Source: Kutzneria sp035492655 (lineage in GTDB: Bacteria; Actinomycetota; Actinomycetes; Mycobacteriales; Pseudonocardiaceae). From it: a stretch of 10,985 bases of DNA. Below are positions 1-5,690 of the stretch, piece by piece (within the stretch, counting starts at the first letter, position 1; each line of letters starts with the position of its first letter). The notes under the pieces were generated by a model. That model made no database searches. It saw nothing but the letters and a program-made list of their open reading frames with translations, and was not told where the DNA came from. Position numbers and translations under genes: made by a program. The stretch covers positions 1 to 10,985 of the forward strand of contig DATJJB010000220.1 of the NCBI GenBank assembly GCA_035492655.1, read 5' to 3'.

Positions 1-297
1 GTCGAGGCGATGGGCGCGAGCGGGCGCTACTTCCGCTCGTTCACGGCCACCAGCCTGAGCGGTTCCTGGACCCCACAGGCCAGCACCCAGGCCAACCCGT
101 TCGCGGGCAAGGCCAACAGCGGCGCCAGCTGGACCAACGACATCAGCCACGGCGACCTCGTCCGCGGCAATCCGGACCAGACCATGACCATCGACCCCTG
201 CAACCTCCAGTTCCTCTACCAGGGCAAGTCCCCGTCGGCCGGCGGTCCCTACGACCAGTTGCCGTGGCGGCCGGGCGTGCTGACGTTGCAGCACTAG
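1..297 (+). CDS. GH62 alpha-L-arabinofuranosidase, C-terminal fragment (5' end outside window)
   Basis: The reading frame is open from base 1 to the TAG at 295-297 and gives the last 98 residues of a larger protein. The fragment matches the end of the GH62 five-bladed beta-propeller: a V-E-A start, a G-R-Y-F-R-S-F strand, S-W-T-N-D-I-S-H-G-D-L-V-R, D-Q-T-M-T-I-D-P-C, F-L-Y-Q-G and P-W-R-P-G-V-L-T. GH62 enzymes release arabinofuranose from singly substituted xylose in arabinoxylan and are secreted. The catalytic acid and base residues lie in the missing upstream part. The protein stops right after the propeller, so any binding module must be N-terminal, as is common in actinomycete GH62 enzymes. 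The ATG at position 10 is internal to the domain and is not the start. The family call rests on remembered motifs, not a search. Confidence 0.9.
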   Translation, partial: VEAMGASGRYFRSFTATSLSGSWTPQASTQANPFAGKANSGASWTNDISHGDLVRGNPDQTMTIDPCNLQFLYQGKSPSAGGPYDQLPWRPGVLTLQH

Positions 298-315
298 CGT
301 CCGACGGCCGTGCCA

Positions 316-345
316 GGAGGAACCCCGGCCACCCGGGGTTCCTCC
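316..345 (+). terminator. Hairpin terminator after the GH62 gene
   Basis: A perfect 13-base inverted repeat, GGAGGAACCCCGG (316-328) against CCGGGGTTCCTCC (333-345), encloses a 4-base loop, 18 bases after the GH62 stop codon. There is no clear T-tract, which is usual for actinomycete terminators. Confidence 0.85.
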
Positions 346-361
346 GTCCGCCGCCCGATCT

Positions 362-375
362 TGCAAGTTTCACCG
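362..375 (+). promoter_or_regulatory. Candidate shared operator, copy 1 (TGCAAGTTTCACCG)
   Basis: This is one of three matches to TGnAAGTTyCACsG, one in each intergenic region that should hold a promoter. It lies 17 bases past the terminator hairpin and about 93 bases before the ATG at 469. The core has weak two-fold symmetry (AA-GT-TT). Its right half, TTCACC, could also act as a -35 hexamer, but no convincing -10 box follows here. Function is inferred only from recurrence. Confidence 0.45.
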
Positions 376-468
376 GCCACGCCACGTGGACCGGGCCCCG
401 GTTGACCTCCGGGCACACCCGTGCCGAACCTCCGCCGTGACGAGTTCCACGACACGAGGAGTCACCGC

Positions 469-2631
469 ATGCGGACCTCGCACGGAGATCACCGGAGACG
501 ACGGGCGGCGCTGCCCACGGCGGCGCTGCTGGCCGCCGCCTTGACGACCGGCATGCCGTCGACTGCGCCGGCGGCGGTCGCAGTCCCGGCCGCCACCGCG
601 TCAGTGAGCGTTAACACAGGCAGCGCGCTGGCCACCGTGCCCGCCACCGCGATCGGGATCAACGGCTCGGTGTACGACGCCGCGCTCACCGACGCCGCCG
701 TGCCCGGACTGCTGAAGTCGGCCGGCACCAACGTGATCCGCTTCCCCGGCGGCACGTCGTCGGACACCTACGACTGGCGGACCAACACCGACGTCACGTC
801 CGGCCAGCGGCAGGCGGTCGACTTCGACCACTACGCCACGCTGCTCGGACAGACCGGCGCGCAAGGCATGATCACCGTCAACTACGGCACCGGTGACGCG
901 GCCGGCGCGAACCAGAGCCCGCCCGAGAGCGGCGCGCAACTGGCCGCGGACTGGGTGCGCTACGCCAACGTCACCCACCACTACGGCATCAAGTACTGGG
1001 AGATCGGCAACGAGATCTACGGCAACGGGACCTACGGCGGCAGCTGGGAGCCCGACCGGCACTGCGCCGCCGGCTCGAACCCGGCCAACTGCGGCCCGGC
1101 CGTCTACGCGCAGAACGTCAAGGCCTACATCAGCGCGATGAAGGCGGTCGACCCGAGCATCGTGGTCGGTGTCGTGCTGACCGCGCCCGGCAACTGGCCG
1201 GACGGCATCACCTCGGCCGGCAGCCCGCAGCCGTGGAACCAGACCGTGCTGTCCGCGGTGGGCGACCAGCTCGGGTTCGCCGACGTGCACTGGTATCCGC
1301 AGAACCCGAGCAGCGTCACGCCGCCGGGGCCGACCGACGCCGGCCTGCTCAGCTCCGACGGCCAGATCCCGGGCATGGTGTCGTCGCTGCGGTCGCTGGT
1401 GGGCAGCGTGCCGATCATGATCACCGAGACGAACTCGGTGTCGTCCAACCCCGGCAAGCAGACCGTCGGCATCGTCAACGCGCTGCACCTGGAACAGGAC
1501 TATCTCGGCTGGCTGGGCGCGGGCGTGGCCAACGTGGACTGGTGGCAGATCCACAACGGCATCGTCACCACCGGCGACAACGGCCCGTCGTTGTACGGCA
1601 CCGCCAACTACGGCGACTACGGCGTGCTGTCCGATGCGACCTGTGACGCGTCCGGCGGCACCAGGGTGTGCGAGCCGGCCGTGGACACACCGTTCCCCGC
1701 CTACTACGGACTCCAGCTGCTCGGCCAGTTCATCCACCCCGGTGACACGCTGGTGTCCGCGTCCTCCACCTCGTCGCTGGTGCGGTCGTTCGCGGTGAAG
1801 AAGGCGGACGGCTCGCTGCGGGTCATGCTCGTCAACGACGACCCGACCAACAGCTACACGGTGAACTTGGCCTACAGCGGATTCACGCCGAGCGCTGCCG
1901 TGCCGCCCGTGGCCACGCTCGCCCCGCCCGGCACCGGCATCACCACGACGACCAGTGGCAGCGCGGGGTCGCAGACCATCGCGCCGTACACCGCGACCGT
2001 GATCACCCTCCAACCCGGCACGAGCCACAACCCGCCGAGCACCCCCGGCACGCCGGTGGCCGGCGCCGTCACGTCGACCTCCGTCGGCCTGAGCTGGACC
2101 GCGTCCACCAGTGCCAGCGGCATCGCCGGGTACGACGTGGTCCAGGTGAACGGCACCACTGAGACGGTGGTCGCGTCGCCGACCACGAACGCCGCCACCG
2201 TCAGCGGTCTCTCGCCCGCCACCGCCTACACGTTCGCCGTGTACGCCAAGGACACGACCGGCACCCGCTCGGCTCGGTCCGGCACCGTCGCGGTGACCAC
2301 CGGTCCACCGACGACCGGCGGATGCAAGGTCGCCTACCAGGCGAACACCTGGGCCGGTGGATTCACCGGCGGCGTGACCGTCACCAACACCGGCGCCACG
2401 GCATGGCAGGGCTGGACGGTGACGTTCACGTTCGGCGGCGACCAGAAGATCACCAACGCCTGGAACGCCACGGCGACCCAGTCCGGCGCCAAGGTCAGCG
2501 CGGTGAACGTCGGCTACAACGGCAACGTCGCCGCCGGCGCGTCGGCGTCCTTCGGCTTCCAGGGCACCTGGTCGAGTTCGAGCGCGGCGCCGACCGGCTT
2601 CGCCGTCAACGGCACGGCCTGCACGGGTTGA
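469..2631 (+). CDS. Secreted clan GH-A glycosidase (GH51-like arabinofuranosidase-type) with Fn3 and CBM2
   Basis: A 720-residue secreted enzyme, probably an alpha-L-arabinofuranosidase or related hemicellulase. The ATG at 469 is chosen because GAGGAG (456-461) sits 7 bases upstream; the same frame opens earlier at a GTG (421) with no such site. A basic RRRR stretch (9-12) and a hydrophobic alanine/leucine run form the signal peptide. The catalytic barrel shows R-F-P-G-G, Y-W-E-I-G-N-E-I-Y-G (E182, likely acid/base) and M-I-T-E-T-N-S (E320, likely nucleophile), the two-glutamate layout of retaining clan GH-A enzymes. A beta-sandwich (about 439-515) closes the domain, followed by Fn3 (about 522-605) and a CBM2 bounded by C619 and C718 with tryptophans for cellulose or xylan. 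The exact GH family is uncertain; GH51-like is a resemblance. Its paralogue lies at 5691-7793 on the minus strand. It appears monocistronic, since a terminator follows at once. Confidence 0.85.
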   Translation: MRTSHGDHRRRRAALPTAALLAAALTTGMPSTAPAAVAVPAATASVSVNTGSALATVPATAIGINGSVYDAALTDAAVPGLLKSAGTNVIRFPGGTSSDTYDWRTNTDVTSGQRQAVDFDHYATLLGQTGAQGMITVNYGTGDAAGANQSPPESGAQLAADWVRYANVTHHYGIKYWEIGNEIYGNGTYGGSWEPDRHCAAGSNPANCGPAVYAQNVKAYISAMKAVDPSIVVGVVLTAPGNWPDGITSAGSPQPWNQTVLSAVGDQLGFADVHWYPQNPSSVTPPGPTDAGLLSSDGQIPGMVSSLRSLVGSVPIMITETNSVSSNPGKQTVGIVNALHLEQDYLGWLGAGVANVDWWQIHNGIVTTGDNGPSLYGTANYGDYGVLSDATCDASGGTRVCEPAVDTPFPAYYGLQLLGQFIHPGDTLVSASSTSSLVRSFAVKKADGSLRVMLVNDDPTNSYTVNLAYSGFTPSAAVPPVATLAPPGTGITTTTSGSAGSQTIAPYTATVITLQPGTSHNPPSTPGTPVAGAVTSTSVGLSWTASTSASGIAGYDVVQVNGTTETVVASPTTNAATVSGLSPATAYTFAVYAKDTTGTRSARSGTVAVTTGPPTTGGCKVAYQANTWAGGFTGGVTVTNTGATAWQGWTVTFTFGGDQKITNAWNATATQSGAKVSAVNVGYNGNVAAGASASFGFQGTWSSSSAAPTGFAVNGTACTG

Positions 2632-2634
2632 CCG

Positions 2635-2675
2635 ATCGCCGGCGGGCGGTTCGATCCGGACCGCCCGCCGGCGAT
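2635..2675 (+). terminator. Hairpin terminator after the GH51-like gene
   Basis: A perfect 16-base inverted repeat, ATCGCCGGCGGGCGGT (2635-2650) against ACCGCCCGCCGGCGAT (2660-2675), has a 9-base loop and begins 4 bases after the stop codon. It should separate the upstream gene from the GH54-CE1 operon. Its last base is also the first base of operator copy 2. Confidence 0.88.
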
Positions 2676-2688
2676 GGAAGTTTCACCG
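2675..2688 (+). promoter_or_regulatory. Candidate shared operator, copy 2 (TGGAAGTTTCACCG), with possible promoter
   Basis: This second copy of TGnAAGTTyCACsG shares AAGTTTCACCG exactly with copy 1. It contains GAA-GT-TTC, a short dyad that resembles the GAAA/TTTC-type palindromes I recall from Streptomyces xylanase promoters; that resemblance is from memory. TTCACC (2682-2687) followed 17 bases later by TAGTAC (2705-2710) could be a weak -35/-10 pair, so a bound repressor would cover the -35 box. The operon start is about 170 bases downstream. Confidence 0.5.
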
Positions 2689-2718
2689 CGTGGCGGGCGA
2701 TAAGTAGTACCCATCCTG

Positions 2719-2737
2719 GTTGCCGACCAGTGGCAAC
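2719..2737 (+). promoter_or_regulatory. Small inverted repeat in the GH54 leader
   Basis: GTTGCC (2719-2724) and GGCAAC (2732-2737) form a 6-base inverted repeat with a 7-base spacer, just downstream of the possible -10 box at 2705-2710. It could be an operator or an mRNA hairpin in the long leader. Six bases alone is weak evidence. Confidence 0.25.
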
Positions 2738-2858
2738 ACCGGCCCACGCCCGCGCGCGGTGACCGGCACCTTGTTGTCACCGGCGGGTTTGTGCTGTCGT
2801 GAACGCCGCACATGAGTCGTACACATCGCCCCCCGGCCATGAACAAGGGAGTTCATCT

Positions 2859-4316
2859 ATGGTCTCTCGAACGTGGATGCCTCGTGCCGCGAAGATCCTG
2901 GCGGCCGCAGCGGCGGCGATCCTCGCGGCCGGCGCGGCTGTTGGCGCCGCGCCACGCGCGGCGGCGCAGGGGCCCTGTGACATCTACGCGGCCGGCGGAA
3001 CGCCCTGTGTGGCCGCGCACAGCACGACCCGCGCGCTGTACGGCGCGTACAGCGGCTCCCTGTACCAGGTGCGGCGCTCGTCCGACAACACAACCCGCAA
3101 CATCGGCGTGGTGGACGGTTACGCCGACGCGGCCGCGCAGGATTCCTTCTGCGCCAACACGACGTGCCTCATCACGATCATCTACGACCAGTCCGGCAAG
3201 GGCAACAATCTCACCCAGGCGCCGGGCGGCGGCGCGGCCGGCGGTCCCGACAACCTCGCCAACGCCACGTCGGCGCCGACGACCCTGAACGGCCACAAGG
3301 CCTACGGCGTGTACGTCGCGGCCGGCACCGGCTACCGGAACAACCACACCTCGGGCATCGCCACCGGCGACCAGTCGGAAGGCATGTACGCCATCTTCGA
3401 CGGCACGCACTACAACGGCGGCTGCTGCTTCGACTACGGCAACGCCGAGACGGACAGCAACGACGACGGCAACGGCACCATGGAGGCCATCTACTTCGGC
3501 AACATCCGGGTGTGGGGCTACGGCGCCGGCAACGGCCCGTGGATCATGGCCGACCTGGAGAACGGCCTGTTCTCCGGCGTGAACCAGCACTACAACGCCA
3601 ACGATCCCACCATCAACTACCGCTACACCACGGCGATCATCAAGGGTGGCCAGAACCAGTGGGCCATCCGGGGCGGCAACGCCCAGTCCGGCGGCCTCTC
3701 CACGTTCTACAGTGGACAGCGGCCCAACGTGGCGGGCTACAACCCGATGCGCAAGCAGGGCGCGATCATCCTGGGCACCGGCGGCGACAACAGCAAGGGC
3801 TCCACCGGCACCTTCTACGAAGGCGTGATGACGTCCGGCTATCCGTCCGACGCCACCGAGAACTCGGTGCAGGACAACATCACCGCGGCCGGCTACGGCA
3901 CGGGCGGCGGCACCGGCGCCACCACCGGACCGCTGCACGCCGTGGGTGCGGGCAAGTGCCTCGACGTGCCGAACTCGACCACGACCCTGGGCACGCAGCT
4001 GCAGATCCGCGGCTGCACCGGCCAACCGAACCAGACCTGGACGAAGACCTCGTCGAACCAGCTGACGGTCGCGCTAGGCGGCACGACGCTGTGCCTGGAC
4101 GCCTACGGCCAGGGCACCACGGCCGGCACCAAGGTCGCGACCTGGTCGTGCAACGGACAGACCAACCAGCAGTGGACGGTCAACTCCGACGGCACGATCA
4201 TCGGCGCGCAGTCGGGGCTGTGCCTCGACGTGACCGGGGCGTCCACCGCTGACGGCGCGCTGGCCGAGCTGTGGACGTGCAACGGACAGAGCAACCAACA
4301 GTGGACCTTGGGTTAG
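2859..4316 (+). CDS. Secreted GH54 alpha-L-arabinofuranosidase with CBM13
   Basis: A 485-residue enzyme that releases terminal arabinofuranose from arabinoxylan and arabinan. The ATG at 2859 is chosen for AAGGGAG (2845-2851) placed 7 bases upstream; an in-frame GTG at 2799 lacks such a site. A signal peptide ends near residue 37, just before G-P-C-D-I-Y-A, where mature GH54 proteins normally begin. The catalytic domain (about 38-355) shows the family's adjacent cysteines C-C-F-D-Y-G-N-A-E-T (C189-C190), nucleophile E234 in I-M-A-D-L-E-N-G-L-F, and acid D310 in G-T-G-G-D-N-S-K-G. These match the known fungal AbfB residues by motif. The C-terminal module (about 357-485) is a ricin-type CBM13 trefoil with three Q-x-W repeats, where fungal GH54 proteins carry CBM42. 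It is first in an operon, 10 bases before the CE1 esterase gene. No terminator lies between them. Confidence 0.95.
   Translation: MVSRTWMPRAAKILAAAAAAILAAGAAVGAAPRAAAQGPCDIYAAGGTPCVAAHSTTRALYGAYSGSLYQVRRSSDNTTRNIGVVDGYADAAAQDSFCANTTCLITIIYDQSGKGNNLTQAPGGGAAGGPDNLANATSAPTTLNGHKAYGVYVAAGTGYRNNHTSGIATGDQSEGMYAIFDGTHYNGGCCFDYGNAETDSNDDGNGTMEAIYFGNIRVWGYGAGNGPWIMADLENGLFSGVNQHYNANDPTINYRYTTAIIKGGQNQWAIRGGNAQSGGLSTFYSGQRPNVAGYNPMRKQGAIILGTGGDNSKGSTGTFYEGVMTSGYPSDATENSVQDNITAAGYGTGGGTGATTGPLHAVGAGKCLDVPNSTTTLGTQLQIRGCTGQPNQTWTKTSSNQLTVALGGTTLCLDAYGQGTTAGTKVATWSCNGQTNQQWTVNSDGTIIGAQSGLCLDVTGASTADGALAELWTCNGQSNQQWTLG
4149..4229 (+). repeat. CBM13-coding repeat, copy in the GH54 gene
   Basis: These 81 bases inside the CBM13 module align without gaps with 5467-5547 in the next gene. 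By eye they differ at 9 positions, several of them silent third-codon changes. Both code for C-N-G-Q-T-N-Q-Q-W-T-V followed by a G-T-I and S-G-L-C-L-D segment. A recent module duplication or gene conversion between the two operon partners would explain this. Confidence 0.75.
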
Positions 4317-4326
4317 GGGGTATGTG

Positions 4327-5640
4327 ATGTCGAAATTCAAGTCCCTGCTGGGGATCGTGGCGCTCGCGGCGGGTCTGATCCTCACGACGGGTGGCGCGGC
4401 GCAAGCCGGTGACGTCCACGCGAACGCCGCGTCAGCCGGCTGCGGCAAGGCGCCGACCCTGGCCAGCGGCACGCACACCATCCAGAGCAGCGGCCAGAAC
4501 CGCAGCTACATCCTGCGGGTCCCGGCCAACTACGACAACAACCACCCGTACCGGCTGGTCTTCGGCTTCCACTGGGTCGGCGGCACCGCCAACGACGTCG
4601 ACTCCGGCGGCACCGACGGCTACAACTGGTCCTACTACGGCCTTCGGCGGCTGGCCGACAACGCCGGCAACGGCACCATCTTCGTTGCCCCGCAAGGCAT
4701 CAACAACGGCTGGGGCAACTCCGGCGGCCAGGACGTCACCTTCGTCGACGACATGGTCCGGCAGCTCGAGGGCGGGCTGTGCGTCGACACCACGCAGCTG
4801 TTCTCCTCCGGCTTCAGCTACGGCGGCGCGATGACCTACGCACTGGCCTGCGCCCGTGCCACGGTCTTCCGGGCGGTCGCGGTCTACTCCGGCGCGAACC
4901 TCAGCGGGTGCAGCGGCGGCAACCAGCCCATCGCCTACATGGGGCTGCACGGCCTGCGGGACAACGTCCTGCCCATCTCCAACGGCCGCGCGCTGCGCGA
5001 CACCTTCGTGCGGGCCAACGGCTGCACCCCGCAGAACCCGCCGGAGCCGGCGCAGGGCAGCCTGACGCACATCGTCACCGCCTACAGCGGTTGCAAGGCC
5101 GGGTATCCGGTCGTGTGGGCGGCGTTCGACGGGGCGGGCCATGACCCCGGTCCGATCGACGGCTGCACCTGCGACGGCTGGCACACCTGGACGTCCGGCG
5201 AGGTCTGGAAGTTCTTCACCCAGTTCGACTCCAACCAGCCGCCGCCGCCCCCGCCGCCCGCCGGCAAGCAGGTCGTCGGCAGCCAGTCCAACCGGTGCGT
5301 CGACGTCGCCAGCACCAACGGCACGCAGGCGCAGCTGGCCGACTGCGCCAACCAGTCGAGTCAACTGTGGACAGTCACGTCCGGGCAACTCATGGCCTAC
5401 GGCAACAAATGCCTCGACGCGTCCGGTCGCGGCACGGCCAACGGCACCCAGGTGATCATCTGGGACTGCAACGGCCAGACCAACCAGCAGTGGACCGTCA
5501 ACGCCAACGGCACGATCAGCGGCGTGCAGTCCGGTCTCTGCCTCGACGCGGCGGGTCAGGGCACGGCCGCCGGCACGAAGTTGCAGCTGTGGTCCTGCAA
5601 CGGGCAGGCCAACCAGCAGTGGAGCCTGCGCACCCCGTAG
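4327..5640 (+). CDS. Secreted CE1-type feruloyl/acetylxylan esterase with CBM13
   Basis: A 437-residue secreted alpha/beta-hydrolase that probably removes feruloyl or acetyl groups from arabinoxylan. The ATG at 4327 is chosen because AGGGGG (4315-4320), which overlaps the upstream stop codon, lies 6 bases away; a GTG at 4324 would be too close. The signal peptide ends at A-Q-A (27). The esterase domain (about 38-300) follows the LpqC/PHB-depolymerase-like CE1 pattern: F-H-W-V-G-G oxyanion region, nucleophile S164 in G-F-S-Y-G-G, D212 in G-L-R-D-N-V and H272 in G-A-G-H-D-P-G. A proline-rich linker (about 305-312) leads to a CBM13 trefoil (about 313-437) with three Q-x-W motifs. The ribosome site overlapping the GH54 stop suggests translational coupling. 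Feruloyl versus acetyl specificity cannot be told from the sequence. Confidence 0.9.
   Translation: MSKFKSLLGIVALAAGLILTTGGAAQAGDVHANAASAGCGKAPTLASGTHTIQSSGQNRSYILRVPANYDNNHPYRLVFGFHWVGGTANDVDSGGTDGYNWSYYGLRRLADNAGNGTIFVAPQGINNGWGNSGGQDVTFVDDMVRQLEGGLCVDTTQLFSSGFSYGGAMTYALACARATVFRAVAVYSGANLSGCSGGNQPIAYMGLHGLRDNVLPISNGRALRDTFVRANGCTPQNPPEPAQGSLTHIVTAYSGCKAGYPVVWAAFDGAGHDPGPIDGCTCDGWHTWTSGEVWKFFTQFDSNQPPPPPPPAGKQVVGSQSNRCVDVASTNGTQAQLADCANQSSQLWTVTSGQLMAYGNKCLDASGRGTANGTQVIIWDCNGQTNQQWTVNANGTISGVQSGLCLDAAGQGTAAGTKLQLWSCNGQANQQWSLRTP
5467..5547 (+). repeat. CBM13-coding repeat, copy in the CE1 esterase gene
   Basis: This partner of 4149-4229 matches at about 72 of 81 aligned bases by eye. It lies at the same place within the CBM13 trefoil. 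Confidence 0.75.
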
Positions 5641-5654
5641 TAGCGGAGTCACAC

Positions 5655-5688
5655 CGAGAGGCCGCCGCGATGTCGCGGCGGCCTCTCG
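5655..5688. terminator. Bidirectional palindromic terminator between convergent genes
   Basis: CGAGAGGCCGCCGCGA (5655-5670) and its exact reverse complement (5673-5688) flank a 2-base centre. It occupies nearly all of the 50-base gap between the CE1 stop (5640) and the minus-strand stop (5691), so one element should end transcription from both sides. Confidence 0.88.
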
Positions 5689-5690
5689 CG

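Noticed and set aside
383..388. CACGTG palindrome upstream of the first GH51-like gene
   Set aside because: A six-base palindrome is expected often by chance at this base composition and it does not recur in the other promoter regions.
402..407. TTGACC as a -35 box for the first GH51-like gene
   Set aside because: No A/T-containing -10 hexamer follows at 16-19 bases, so a promoter cannot be supported here.
421..468. GTG at 421 as an earlier start for the first GH51-like gene
   Set aside because: There is no good ribosome site before it, and it would add 16 charged residues ahead of an ordinary signal peptide. GAGGAG at 456-461 clearly serves the ATG at 469.
601..2028. Minus-strand open frame of 475 codons antisense to the first GH51-like gene
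   Set aside because: It is a shadow frame with valine/arginine/glycine-rich composition and no ribosome site or motif.
2759..2781. Inverted repeat GGTGAC/GTCACC in the GH54 leader as a riboswitch or RNA gene
   Set aside because: The arms are only 6 bases with an 11-base loop and no other conserved RNA structure is visible.
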